Part shown: positions 34,942 through 47,858 of the stretch, piece after piece
Position numbering within the stretch: position 1 is the first letter of the stretch
How the letters are laid out: every line of letters starts with the position of its first letter
Assembly: GCF_963082655.1 (NCBI RefSeq)
Contig: NC_081553.1
Span: 23,150,197 to 23,214,196, forward strand
Length of the DNA: 64,000 bases
Direction: 5' to 3'
Origin: Stomoxys calcitrans
Taxonomy: Eukaryota > Arthropoda > Insecta > Diptera > Muscidae
Notes under the pieces: generated by a model
What the model saw: only the letters and a program-made list of their open reading frames with translations
The model's database searches: none
Told to the model about the DNA's origin: nothing
Program-made: the position numbers and the translations under genes

Positions 34942-35440
34942 ACCATTTAATTACGTATATTTTCTTTTTTTCTGCCTACAGAAATGGCAATCAAATTGAT
35001 CTGTTCATGGGATATAATGCTCTCAATTAAGTTTTAATGTTGCTTTCAAAAACAAATCGAATAGATGATGTGTGCAGTGCCTCTCTGTGACGTCTGTGCC
35101 TTAAATGACTTAATACAATAAACAAAAGAATATCAATAAAACATTGAAAGAAAATTCGATTTCAGTGAAATAAAAATAGCCAGAAAAAGAAAACTCAAAG
35201 CACTAGGTATAGACAAACTCGAGAAGGCAAACACAATTGCCAATTCAAAATAAAAATCAATGAAAAAAAACTCTGCATCTAAATAAACAGGAGTCAATAA
35301 AACAATATTTGGAAAGAAATAAAATTGCAAAAGGTAATGATTTCGTTTGGTAAATAAAACGTGTTTTCACTTGCAGTCTGCACAATATTCCAAAAAAAAA
35401 TTGATTTAGTTTGAATGCCTTACGTAACCAGTAAATAAAG
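34942..35440. other. A-rich low-copy spacer
   Basis: A-rich on the plus strand. No gene or repeat is recognised. Confidence 0.4.
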
Positions 35441-36000
35441 ACCAAAGACTAAAGACGGGCCGACTATATAATACCCTACACCTTCCCTAGAAATAATAAT
35501 TTGTCCGATAAATATATACCGAAACCATATCTAAATCCGAAGCGACTATATTGACAATTTGCAGTTGGGTTGAAAATTTTAATTCGCCCGGCCTTATATA
35601 TATCCAAATCTGAACCGATTTTGATGTTATTTTAAGATTGGTTACAAAATGATTGTCAAATTTCATGCAAATCGGTTGAAAATTTTAGTTCGTTCGGCAT
35701 TTTAAGTGCAAATCGTTCGGCATTATACAATAAGTGCAAATCGACCATTAAATCGAGCATTAATCCTTGTGTCAAAAAAGTGGCAAGTGCAAATTTTCGT
35801 GATGGTCAGGCTACAAGCACGATCTGTACCTTGATTACAAGAATACACAGACTGACAGATGAACAGGCGGACATAGCTAGATCGAATCAGACAGTGATTC
35901 TGAGTCGGTCCATATACTTCACCTCTTCTTCTAACCGTTGGAAACAAATGCACAAAATTATAACACTCCCACCACAGTGGGGTTGTAGGTTGTAAAAACC
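35441..36000 (+). repeat. DINE-1-like element, type C, short copy
   Basis: Type C left end (CGGGCCGACTATATAATACCCTACACC, about 35457-35483), roughly two monomers, an eroded microsatellite (CAGACTGACAGATGAACAGG at 35849) and a decayed right end (CCACCACAGTGGGGTTGTAGG at 35970-35990). Confidence 0.7.
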
Positions 36001-36094
36001 TAAAAGAATAGGTCCGAATTCGAAGTCATTGGTAAGATAGTTTTTCATATTTCGATAAAATTTCCGATACAAATCCAAATTTATGAAATTGCCT

Positions 36095-36342
36095 AAAAGA
36101 ATTCCATTAACGAATGGAGGCAATCTTCTCACATATCCGACCCAAGTTTAAACGCAATCCCTTTTATAACAAAGTCCGAATGGCGCAGTACTACACATCA
36201 TTGGGGATAAGTTTTTCCATGACTTCTATGCATGACATAGTATAAATGTCGCCAGCATTAGGAGGGGAAAATCAGCACAAAAAAATTTTCTTTTTGATGT
36301 TCTCGAACCCAGGCGTTTAGGGCATAGGCGGTGGCCTCCATT
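36095..36342 (-). repeat. tRNA-derived SINE, shortened
   Basis: Minus-strand copy with head at 36342 (GGAGGCCACCGCC), deletion of part of the tRNA-like region (B box region at 36304), and several gaps in the body. It abuts the 3' side of the type A element to its right, whose terminal motif has been lost. Confidence 0.65.
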
Positions 36343-38352
36343 TTCGGCAATTTCCGAACCTATAAAGTATAAATATTCTTGATCAGCGTATCTAGCCATG
36401 TCCATCCTGTTTTTTTGCTGTCTGTTTGTTGAAATCACGCTACTGTCTTTAAAAATAGAGATATTGAGCTGAAACTTTGCAAAGACTAATTTTTTGTCCA
36501 TAAGATGGGCTATATCGGACTATATCTTCATATAGCCCCCATATTGACCGATCCGCCGATTCAGGGTCTTTGGCCCACAAGAGCCACATTTATTTTCCGA
36601 TTTTGCTGAAATTTGGGACAGTGAGTTGCCTTAGGTCCTACGACATCTATCTTTAATTTGACCCAGATCGGTACAGATTTGGATATAGCTGCCATATAGA
36701 CCGATCCTCCGATTTAGGGTCTTAGGCCCATAAAAGCCACATTTATTATCCGATTTTGCTGAAATTTGGGACAGTGAGTTGTGTTAGGCCCTTCGACAAC
36801 TTTCTGCAATTTGGCTCATATCGGTCCAGATTTGCATACAGCTGCCATATAGACCGGTCCGCCGATTTAGGATCCTATGCCCCTAAAAGCCACATTTATT
36901 ATCCGATTTCGCTGAAATTTGGGACAGTGAGTTGCCTTAAGTCCTACGACATCTTTCTTTAATTTGACCCAGATCGGGTCAAATTTGGATATAGCTGCCA
37001 TATAGACCGATCCTCCGATTAAGGGTCTGAGGCCCATAAAAGCCACATTTATTATCCGATTTTGCTGAAATTTGGGACAGTGAGTTGTGTTAAGCCCTTC
37101 GACATCATTCGTCAATTTGGCCGAGATCGGTCCAGATTTGGATATAGCTGCCATATAGACCGATCCTCCGATTAAGGGTCTGAGGCTCATAAAAGCCACA
37201 TTTATTATCCGATTTTGCTGAAATTTGGGACAGTGAGTTGCGTTAAGCCCTTCGACATCATTCGACAATTTGGCCCAGATCGGTCCAGATTTGGATATAG
37301 CTGCCATATAGACCGATCCTCCAATTAAGGGTCTGAGGCCCATAAAAGCCACATTTATTATCCGATTTTGCTGAAATTTGGGACAGTGAGTTGCGTTAGG
37401 CCCTTCGACATCATTCTTTAATTTGGCCCAGATCGGGTCAGATTTGGATATAGCTGTCATATAGTCCGATCCTCCGATTTAGGGTCTTAGGCCCATAAAA
37501 GGCACATTTATTATCCGATTTTGCTGAAATTTGAGACAGTGAGTTGTGTTAGACCCTTTGACATCCTTCGTCAATTTGGCTCAAATCACTCCAGATTTGG
37601 ATATATCTGCCATATAGGCCGATGACTCGATTTAAGGTTTTGGGCCCATAAAACGTGTATTTATTGTCCGATTTCGCCGAAATTTGGACAGTGAGTTGTG
37701 TTAGGACCTTCGACATTCTTCTTCAATTTGGCCCAGACAGGTCCAGATTTTGGTATAGCTACCATATTGACCGATCTCCCGATTTGAGGTTTTGGGGCCA
37801 TAAAAGGCGCATTTATTGTCTGATGTCGCCGTAATTTGGGACAGTGAGTTATGTTAGGCCCTTCGACATCCTTCTTAAATTTGGTACAGATCGGTTCAGA
37901 TTTGGATATAGCTGCCATATAAACCTATCTCTCGATTTAAGTTTAAGGGCCTGTAAACGTCGCATTTATTGTCCGATGTTGCAGAAATTTGGGACAGTGA
38001 GTTAAATTAAGTCCCTGGACATACTTCTGCAATATGGCACAGATTTGGATATAGCTGCCATATAGTCCGATCTCTCGATTTAAAGTTTTAAGCCTATAAA
38101 AGGCGCATTTATTGGCCGATGTCGCCGAAATTTGAGTTGTGTTAAGACCTTCAACATTCTTCTTCAATTTGGCCCAGATCGATCCAGATTTGAATGACTT
38201 GTACTTATGAGTATTTGGTCCAAATCGGAACATATATCGATATAACTGCTATGGGACATAAGGTATGCATTTATCACCAGATTTTGACGAAAGGTGGTTT
38301 ACATATATACCCGAGGTGGTGGATTCGTCCCGGCCGAACTTAACGCCTTTTA
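36343..38352 (-). repeat. DINE-1-like element, type A, long 153-bp array
   Basis: A minus-strand element. The 3' side retains the ATATTTATACTTTATAGG block but not the terminal GGTGGTGGGTAT. Array landmarks at 36691, 36844, 36997, 37150, 37303, 37456, 37609, 37761 and 37914 are 152-153 bp apart. The 5' end lies at 38320-38352 with most of the subterminal motif deleted. Adjacent monomers at 36997-37456 look very alike. A 197-codon open frame (36867-37460) exists only because 153 is divisible by three. Confidence 0.85.
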
Positions 38353-40040
38353 TATCTTTTTATCCAGTTTTGATGACATTTAAGGTGGTGGGTTATTTAA
38401 GTTCCTTCAATAATATGCAGATTAAAGCCCTTATAGGTTCATCGTTTAAATATATTGAGCAACTACATCTACTCTCTTATTTGGTGTTGGTTTACGGTTA
38501 GTCTGTTGGTATTTCATCACACCGTCTAGGTAAAGGCCCATATATGAATCTACGAAAACATTTTGATATATAAACTGGCATAAATTTTTTAGGGAATAGA
38601 GGAAGCGTTAAAGTGTTTTGTGTATTCTGCTTTGCTTGCATGCCCTGACACATACACACACTACAACATTTTTGCCCAAGCACAGAGATTACAAAGGACA
38701 TAAATTTGTTGGTGGTATTTCATTTTGGTATACATTTTCTGTTTTTTTTTTGGCTTCTACTCAATCATCTGTTATCCTGTTGTATTCAACTCTTGCTTCA
38801 CGGGCATGGTGAATGATGTTATTAGGAAGGATTTTTTGATGATTTTTACGCTGCATATTTTAGCTCAAACTTGAAAGGCTGATGTCATGGATACGTGCAA
38901 CAGCAAACAGCCGGATATCCACTTGTCTTCAACGGTGGCTGGCAATTGAGGCTACTGCTCAGCTCATGTCGTCTGCCATCAGTGGTAGGGATTAGAAAGG
39001 CCACAACGACGAAGCCAAGGCCAATGGAAAAATGCAACGAAAGCCAGTTATGACTCTTAAATTTGTAACATTTATTAAAAATTTTGTTATTGTTGATTTT
39101 GGTTGGTATTGAGCTTGCTGTTGTCGCTTTCATTCATTTATAAAGCGTCATCAGTGTGGCGGTCTACAAAGTTGCTGATGTCGTCACTGCTGTTTTTTTT
39201 TGTGTTTTATTTTTCATGTTATTGCTGTTGCTGTCTAAAGTTTGGCTGTCTCAGACAGCAGCAGTTTTTCGTTTTTCTGATTTTGTATTATTTTTTTTTT
39301 TATAGTGTTGTAGATTTTTGGTAGTGCGCGGACTTTTCGCAAAACTTTTTGCAGCGTTCAGAGATTTTAGTTTTAGTTACTCTGCGCTTTATTCTGCCAT
39401 ATTGTTAATGAATCATTTTGCTTTGACTTTGTACAAGCTACAAGCGTTTTTTCGCATTTTTTTTTCCCCTGTTTATTTATTTTTATTGGCTGTTTGTTTA
39501 GTTTTTACAATCTTACTCCTCATCAACAGCTTTACCTTTTTGCCAGGGAGCCAAATGGGTAGAAGGTGCAAAGGGTTCGTTGGTTGGTTGGTTGGTTGTC
39601 CGGGTCAGCATTACCCTTACCATCAGTACATTTGAGTAGCAACTTTTAGTCGTTGGCAAATAAAATTAATGGACGTCGAACGAAGAGATTTGCGATTGTC
39701 AGGATCAGAGAGACATGAATGCAAAAATAAACTTTAAGTTGATTCTTGTTGTCAGCTACAGTTGCCATAGGTCCTTGGTGGATGTTTATACTATTTTACG
39801 ATATTATTTTCATAATAGCAAATGCTATTTAAGGGAGTGGGGGATTTTCTTAATAGGGATTTTCTTATAGGAATTATCCTTTACAAGTGGCCATGGCACG
39901 TGCAAAACTTATATTGAAGTTGTAAAAATTTTATATGAAAATGTGGATGATTTTACTGAATTTAAAAAAAATGTGTACGTAGCAATGGAATCTAAAAACT
40001 AACCAAGCAACTCTTTACAAAATCCCAAACAAAAGCTGTT
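38353..40040. other. low-copy T-rich spacer
   Basis: No element ends or coding exon are recognised. T-rich on the plus strand at 39100-39520, with GTTGCTG and TTGG repeats (39580-39600). Confidence 0.45.
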
Positions 40041-40985
40041 AGAGTTCAAATGAGCCGACCCTTGGTTACACACCACCAAGCAAATCAAGAAAAATTAGCT
40101 AAATTTTTATGAATAAAGATTATAAGGAATCAAGAAGTCAAATCAATGGATCAATTTATATGAGAGTGGAAGGCAGTTCTGAAATCATACTTGGTATGGT
40201 AGTTGCAAGTTATAAATGAGCTTGACACACCTAATTTCTGCCAATTTCAAAGAACAAGAAAGTTTTCAGACACTCAAGTAGTCAATTCGAGGCATCAGAC
40301 TGGCCCTTGGTTACACGCTATCAAACAAATCAAGAAGAATTACCTTTATTTGTATATATAAATGATTATAAGAAAGCCAAATCAGGGGATCAACTTTTAT
40401 GAGAGTTAAAGAATATTCTGGAGCATACCTGGTATGGTAGATAAAAGTCTTAAAGGTGATGACTCACTTAATTTCTGCCAATATTTAATAACAAAAAGGT
40501 TTGCAGGGACTCAAGGCATCAGACCCATCTGAGCTGAGCCACATCAGCCATAAATAAGACCTTTCATAGACTTGGCATATCAAATCGGGAAACCGATATA
40601 ATACATCTAAATACGCGTTATATGTGGGTGTAGAAGGCCATTTTCGCCTAAGAAAAATCAACAGCGGACGGTGTCAAATGGATTTTGGTGCTTTACATAC
40701 TATTCCAACTAGAGTAGCTTAGGAAAATCGAAGCTTCAAGAAGCTAAAAAAGTGAATTCTGAAGGTCAGTTTAAATGAGAGGCATATTCAAATATAAATC
40801 AATGTGGTCCATATTTAACCTCGATTTACCTACAATAGGTAGAAGTATGTTTGTTAAATTTAATGCAAATAGGATTTGAACTCTATAAAGATTGTAAACG
40901 TCTAACGTACGGACAGACATACAAGCGGACAGGTGGACATGGCTAAATAGAACCATGTAAGCAAGGCAAAAATTTCAGCAAGATT
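40041..40985 (+). repeat. decayed DINE-1-like relic, type D, with an internal duplication
   Basis: CCCTTGGTTACAC-CACCAA at 40059 recurs at about 40306 (CCCTTGGTTACACGCTATCAA) with similar following sequence, a step of about 246 bp. Type D phrases follow (CATACCTGGTATGGTAG). A decayed GGACAGACATACAAGCGGAC tract at 40909-40929 closes it. Confidence 0.5.
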
Positions 40986-43495
40986 TAAAAAAACATGTAT
41001 AAGCGTTCGGCCGGGCCAAACTTTGGTAAGCCACCACCATGGATTCTGCTAAAAATTGATACTAAATAAATTAAGTTGTTGGGCATAATTTGACTCTACA
41101 TGCCAAACTTCTGACAAACCAACAAAAACAAGAACCGGACCAGGATGATCGAGACCCGGTTTACATGGAACTATATCAGGTTATAGACTGATTTTGGCCG
41201 TACTTGGCACAGTTGTTGCAAGTCATAACAAAACCCTATATGCAAAATTTCAGCCAAATCGGACAAAAATTGCGGCTTGTAAGGGCTCAAGAAGTCAAAT
41301 CGGGCGATCGGTTTATATAAGAGCTATATCACGTTATAGAATGATTTGGACCGTACTTGGCAAAGTGGTTGAAAGTCATAAAAGAACACCGCATGCAAAA
41401 TTTGAGCCAAAACAGACAAAAATTTCGGATTCCAGGGCTCAAGCAGTCGAATCGTGAGATTATTGGTTTATATGGGAGCTATATCTGGTTATAGACCGAT
41501 TTGGACAGCACTTGGAAGTCATAACAAAACACTATATGCAAAATTTCAGCCAAATCAAACAAACATTGCAGCTTTTAAGTGCTCAAGAAGTCAAACCGGA
41601 AGATCCGTTATATAGGAGCTATTTCAGATTATAGACCGATTTCAATCGTACTTGGCACAGGTGTTGGAAGTCATAACAAAACAATACGTCAAGATGTCAA
41701 ATCCGGAGACCGGCATGTATGGAGCTTTATCAGGATATATGCCGAATTCAACCGAACTTGGCACGTTTATTCGATGTCATAACGGAATAAAACATTTCAG
41801 CCCAATCGAATAGAAATTCCAGCTTCTAGGCTAAATATGACTTATATGGGAGCTATATACAAATCTGAACAAATATGGCCCATTTGCAATCTTCAATGCC
41901 CTACAACAATAAGATATATCTATGTAAAATGTCAAGCGGCTACCTTTATGCGTTCGACCGCTATCGTAATTTCGACAAAACCTTAAATCGAGGGATCGGT
42001 CTATATGGCTGCTATATGCAAATCTTGATCGATCTGGACCAAATTATCGAAGGTTGTCGAAAGGCCTAACATAACGCACTGTTCCAAATTTCAGCAAAAT
42101 AGGATAATAAATGCGCCTTTTATCGGCCCAAAGCCTTAAATCGAGAGATCGGTCTGTGTGGCAGCTATATCCAAATCAGGACCGATCCGAGCCAAATTAA
42201 AGAAGAATGTCGAAGGGTCCAACACAACGCACTGTCACAAATTTCGGCAACATCGGACAATAAATGCGCCTTTTATGGGCCCAAAACCTTAAATCGAGGG
42301 ATCGGTCTATATGGCAGCTATATCCAAATCTAATCCGATCTGGGCCAAATTGATAAAAGATGTCGAAGGGCCTAAGACAACTCACTGTCCCAAGTTTCAA
42401 CAAAATCGGACAATAAATGTGGCTTTTATGGGCCTAAGACCGTAAATCGGAGGATCGGTCTATATGGCAGCTATATCCAAATCTGGACCAATCTGAGCCA
42501 AATTAAAGAAGGATGTCGATGGACCTAACACAACTCAAAATTTCGGCGACATCGGACAATAAATGCGACTTTTATGGGCCCAAAACCTTAAACCGAGAGA
42601 TCGGTGTATTTGGCACCTATATGCAAATCTGGACCGATCTGTGTCATATTGCAGAAGTACGTCAAGGGTCTGAACTAAACTCACTGTCCCAAATTTCGGC
42701 GAAATCGAAAAATAAATGCGCCTTTTATGGATCCAAAACTTTAAATCGAGGGATCGGTCTATATGGCAGCTATATCCAAATATGGACAGATCAGCGCCAA
42801 ATTGATAAAAGATAACGAAGGGCCTAAGACAACTCATTGTCCCAAATTTCAGGAAAATAGGATAATAAATGTGGCTTTAGTGTTCCTAACACCCTAAATC
42901 GGAGGATCGGTCGATATGGCAGCTATATCCAAATCTGGACCGATCTTCGCCAAATTGACGAAGGATTTCGAAGGGCCTTAGACAACTCTCTGTCCCAAAT
43001 ATCGGCAAAATCGCAGTATACATGTGGTTTTTATGGGCCTAAAACCCATAAAAAATCGGAGGATCGGTCCATATAGCAACTATATCCAAATCTAGACCGA
43101 TCTTGGCCAAATTGACGAAGGATGTCGAACTAACTGTCCCAAATATCAGCAAAATCGGATAATAAATTTCGCTTTTATGGGCCTAAGACCCTAAATCGTA
43201 CCGATCGGTCTATATGGGGGCTATATCAAGATATAGTCCGATAGAGCCCATCTTCGAACTTAACCAGCTTATGGACAAAAAAAGAATCTCTTCAAAGTTT
43301 CAGCTCAATATCTCTTTTTTTAAAGACTGTAGCATGATTTCAACAGACAGACGGACGGACATGTCTAGATCGTCTTAGATTTTAATGCTGATCAAGAATA
43401 TATATTCTTGATGGGGTCGGAAATGAATATTTCGATGTGTTGCAAACGGAAGGACTTAATGAATATACCCCCTATCCTGCGGTGGTGGGCAAATA
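40986..43495 (+). repeat. DINE-1-like chimera, type D start to type A array and end
   Basis: Left end: TTCGGCCGGGCCAAA with GCCACCACCATGG. Type D/B-like monomers run to 41890 and include the pre-terminal CAAGCGGCTACCTTTATGCG. Instead of reaching its microsatellite, the sequence switches at about 41974 into a type A array at ACCTTAAATCGAG and continues through about eight monomers to a type A 3' end (GACAGACGGACGGACATG at 43346-43363, GGTGGTGGG at 43481). Confidence 0.8.
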
Positions 43496-44950
43496 AAATC
43501 TTTCTTACATATTTGACACAGCAAAAGATTTACTAAAATTCTTTTTTTTTACATTTCCACTGTCAAATTTAATATTACAAACATTTTTCCCCCTTGCTCC
43601 TTAATGGAACGTTCATGAGAAATTTAGTAGCAGCAGTAGTAGTTTTATCCCATAATCCAATTTCTCCTGAATTTAAGCAAAAATTTCTAAATCCATTTGG
43701 TATTTTCCAATAACTCACTCAATTGATATATGTACGTAGATATGAGGATTTTATTTTATTTTTGTCGCTTCATTTTGACACCACCCCCTCCCCCGCCCCG
43801 AAAAATGTTTGGCACACTAATCGCATTGCTGGTGAAAGCAGCTTTCATTGTCTATCGCAATATTTTGGAATGCTTGAAAAGCCATTGTCATTGTCGAACG
43901 ATGGTGACGATGACAAAATTTTTTCGAAAATTTTCTCTATGGATATTTTTGCAGCTGCCACATAAGTTAAGGTATAAAAAACAACTACGATTAAATGAAT
44001 TTTTTTTTGTTTGAGTATATCAAATACGCTGCGATTTATATGCCAACAAAGCTTAATAAAAAGTGTTGTTTTATAACAATGAGAGTTACCTCTCAATGAT
44101 GATATGTTGCCGTTTTTATTTTACAAACAGCCAAAGCCGATTAACACTAGCAAATACCATAGAATAGGAGTTTATATGCATAGCACTGCCTGCTATTCAT
44201 ATAGGTTTGCCTTTTCGAAGAGGATATTTTTAGCCTGGAGATTTAGTTTCATTTAAAAAAAAAAAAAAAAATTTGTACAGCTTTTTAAGGAAATTGGAAG
44301 TTTAAATTTTTAAGCGAATCAATAAATTTCACATAAGAATATGTCGGTAAAGTTATCGCATGCAAATTTACCCAAAATAAAGCATTTTAGTGATATTCAA
44401 ATATTTTTTTGAAAATTTACACCTTAAAAATAGCATGTGATTACCAAAAATACATGCATACATACATACATACATATATATGTCTCTTAAAAATTCCATA
44501 TTATATGAGACATATGTACAAATATATATAAATAAGGAAATCAACTGCGACAGAAAAATACATTCTTTTGTGAAAAAATACAATTTTTATGCATGTATGT
44601 ATGTCATTATGAATTCCATCACAAAACTACACATTTTTCTTATAAAAGGTGTTATGAATTCTCAGCCCCATGCCTAGGAAATGCCAAAATATGTTCCTGT
44701 TCAAAACGAATTGGATTTCAAAAGTAAAGATATCCGAATGAGAAAAATATTTAAATATTTATGAATGAAAATGGTGCCCGAATACTTGAGATTTTGTATA
44801 TGAAAATAGAAGAGAGAGCTGTAATGAGTCACAGCAAATAATCGCTTTCGAATGAACAGTTCCCAAATAGACATTTTTCTACTCATCATCATAGGATATA
44901 TATATGCATGTTGATATACTAATCTAGTCATACTATTTTTAACAGCTCTT
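43496..44950. other. AT-rich low-copy spacer
   Basis: Contains a poly-A run (about 44255-44271), a CATA run at 44456-44475 and no recognised gene or element. Confidence 0.45.
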
Positions 44951-45085
44951 GACATTCTATATCAAACTTGCCATATCCGTCCGTCTTAATGCTCGTCTAT
45001 CCACCACAAGAAAGAGAAACTAAAGGGGAAAAGACATCGAGGGGTCTACAACAACACACTTTTCCAAATTTCAGCAAAATCAGGT
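44951..45085 (+). repeat. small DINE-1-like fragments
   Basis: ATATCCGTCCGTC at 44974 belongs to a minus-oriented 3' module, and TTTCCAAATTTCAGCAAAATC at 45060 to a plus-oriented monomer. The next element starts directly after. Confidence 0.4.
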
Positions 45086-46957
45086 AAAACGAGTAAAAAG
45101 GCGTTAAGTTCGGCAGGGCCGTTCTTTGGATACCCACCACCTCGGGTATATAAGTAAACCACCTTTCGTCATTATCCGATGAAAAATGCATAATTTATTA
45201 CCCCGTAGCAGCTTTATCGAAATATGGTCCGATTAGGACCATATTCGTCACGGATATGGAGTGGTCTAATAAGCACAAGTCATTGTTCAAATTTATTGGG
45301 TAGCCATATTCAATTACAGCCCGATTTGAAGCATATACGACACGGATGTCGAAAAGCCTAACATAAGTCACTGTATCAAATTTCAGCGAAATCGGATTAT
45401 AATTGTGCCTTTTATGGGCCCAAGACTTTAAATCGAGAGATCGGTCTATATGGCTGCTATATCCAAGTCTGAACAGATCAGGACCAAATTGAGGACGGCA
45501 GTCGAAAGGTCTAACACAACTCACTGTCTCAAATTTTGGCGAAATCGTACAACAAATGCCTTTTTTATGGGCCCAAAACCTTAAATCGAGAGATCAGTCG
45601 TACAACAAATGCCTTTTTTATGGGCCCAAAACCTTAAATCAAGAGATCGGCCTATATCGCAGCTATATCCAAATCTGGAGCGATCTGGGCCAAATTGCAG
45701 AAAGTTGTTGAAGAGCCTAATGCAACTCACTCTCCCTAATTTCGGCGAAATTAGACAATAAATAGGCCTTTTATGGGCCTAAGATCCTAAATCGGAGGAT
45801 CGGTCTATATGGCTGCTATATCCAAATCTCAACCGATTTTGGTGAAATCTCGCAGATATGTTAGGATCAAAAACAAAACTGTCCGTGTCAAATTTTGTGC
45901 AGATCGGTTGAAAATTGTAGCTACTACGGCAATTTTAGTGCAAATTGGGCGATACATATATATGAGAGCTATATCTAAATCTGAACCGATTTGGAAAAAA
46001 ATTTGCAGATATATTAAGATCAGTAGCAAAACAGATCGTGTCAAATTTTGTGCAAGTCTGATGGAAATTGTAGCTACTATGGCCAATTAAGTGCAAATCG
46101 TGCGATACATGGATATGGGAGCTATATCTAAATCTGAACCGATTTTAATGAAATTTAGCAAATATGTTCAAATCAGCAACAAAATAGACCGTGTCGAATT
46201 TTGTACTGATCGGTTGAAAATTGTAGTTACTACGGCCATTTAAGCGCAAATCAGTCGATACATATATATGGGAGCTATATGTAAATCTGAACCGATTTTA
46301 ATGAAATCTTGCAGATATGTTAAGATCAGTAGCAAAACAATCCGTGCCAAATTTTGTGCAGATCGGTTGAAAATTTTAGCCAATACGGTCATTTAAGTGA
46401 AAATCGGGCGATATATATGTATGGGAGCTATATCCAAATCTGAACCGATTTTTATGAAATTTTGTAAATATGTTAAAATCAGGAACAAAACAGACTGTAT
46501 CGAATTTTGTGCAGAGCGGTTGAAAATTGTAGCTACTACAGCCATTTAAGTGCAAATCGGTCGATACATATATATGGGAGCTATATCTAAATCTGAACCG
46601 ATTTTAATGAAATCTCGCAGATATGTTAAGATCAGTAGCAAAACAATCCGTGCCCAATTTTGTACAGATCTGTTGAAAATTGTAGCTACCACGACCATTT
46701 AAGTGCAAATCGGGCGATACATATATATGGGAGCTATATCTAAATCTGAACCGATTTTGATGAAATTTTGTTGATGTGTTAAAATCAGTAGCAAAACAAT
46801 CCGTGCTGAATTTTGTGCAGATCGGTTGAAAATTTTAGTTACCACGACCATTTAAGTGCAAATCCGGCGATAAATATATATGAGAGCTATATCCAAATCT
46901 GAACCGATTTTGGTGAAATCATTCAGATATGTTAAGATCAGTAGCAAAACAATCCGT
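45086..46957 (+). repeat. DINE-1-like chimera, type A start to type C array, 3'-truncated
   Basis: The left end is type A (GAGTAAAAAGGCG, TTCGGCAGGGCCGTT, ACCCACCACC). Three type A monomers follow, with a 60-bp direct duplication near 45545-45610. At about 45830 it switches to type C monomers with landmarks at 45962, 46115, 46268, 46421, 46574, 46727 and 46880, here spaced 153 bp. It stops at 46957 without microsatellite or 3' end. Confidence 0.78.
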
Positions 46958-47199
46958 GGGCCACTCACTAACCCTCTCAAGATTCCTAACATAAGTCACC
47001 CATCATGTCGCTGTCCGTCAGACATGGCAGTCGGCGAAGAACCACAGCTTTTCAGTAAAAGTCATACGGAGGGCCTAACCATTGGAGGCCTTGGTCCCTG
47101 ACGGAACATCATTGCCAATGTTCAAACATATAGGCGACTTAAGAGCCTTATATGTAGCGGACAACCTCAATCTCACTATCTCCAGCCTTTTAATATCTT

Positions 47200-47545
47200 A
47201 GGTGTGCTAAGTGAGTCATGTGGTCCCTATTCTCAAACACTGGAACAATGCCGGACAGTAGGAGTCATACAAACCGTTCTGTCTACTATCCCCGGCGCAG
47301 AAACACTTGAAGCGCTTTCCAACTCAGTTTAAATTCGAAACTTTTTCCAGCAGACCACCAGCATAGATTTAGGATGATGCACAGCACTACAACGGCACTT
47401 ACAGCTAACACCACAAATATCAGCTACTGACCTAGAAAAGGCCCATGAACCGTTCTTATGGCCATTGATCTTTCAACTGCAGACCCCACTTACTAGCCAA
47501 GAATTGTTGGCATCATCCTCCACGGTTCTTTGAAAACACCTTCAA
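47200..47545 (+). pseudogene. decayed Jockey-like reverse transcriptase fragment
   Basis: Conceptual translation in shifting frames gives the order of a non-LTR reverse transcriptase: a VVPILK-type segment (about 47228), an SYKPFCLLSP segment resembling SYRPISLLSP (about 47257), an FRMMHSTTTALT segment (about 47368) and an AIDLS segment (about 47464), the start of the first catalytic-aspartate block. Stops and frameshifts separate them. The catalytic YADD region is absent. The surrounding 46958-47600 may be more of the same element but I cannot assign it. Confidence 0.6.
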
Positions 47546-47600
47546 TAGGGACATTCAGGTCGACAGAGACAACATCAAGACTTAAATGAAAGGTCTTTAG

Positions 47601-47858
47601 GAGTAGAGTACGATTTTGAAAGTAATATTAGGGAACAAGTGTCGGGGGTTGCCAAAAATTCCTGAATCGCACGTGCAACTCAACTGGGACAATAATGAAC
47701 TGAAAATAAGTACGAATATGATGTTCGTATTTGAAAACAAGTGTCAGGGGGCAAGCCTTAAAGCACCTCGAATGAGTTCCATATGGAAAAATACAAGGCT
47801 GAAAATTTGGCTTAAGACTGATCCAGGAGGGTCCTGTTGGAATTTAAAAAAAAAAAAA
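47601..47858 (-). repeat. fragment of the 130-bp family
   Basis: GTAGAGTACGATTTTGAAAG and ATATGATGTTCGTATTTGAAA match the general unit pattern seen at 53347-54900. It ends in a poly-A run beside the next DINE-like start. Confidence 0.4.

Noticed and set aside
36867..37460. 197-codon minus-strand open frame
   Set aside because: It lies wholly inside a 153-bp tandem array; the repeated peptide is a by-product of a period divisible by three.
39103..39635. hydrophobic frames of 73-105 codons suggesting membrane proteins
   Set aside because: They arise from T-rich sequence, which encodes Phe and Leu; there is no start context or conserved motif.
46880..47101. 73-codon frame spanning the array end
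   Set aside because: Its first part is type C monomer and its second part unassigned debris; the join is a breakpoint and not a gene.
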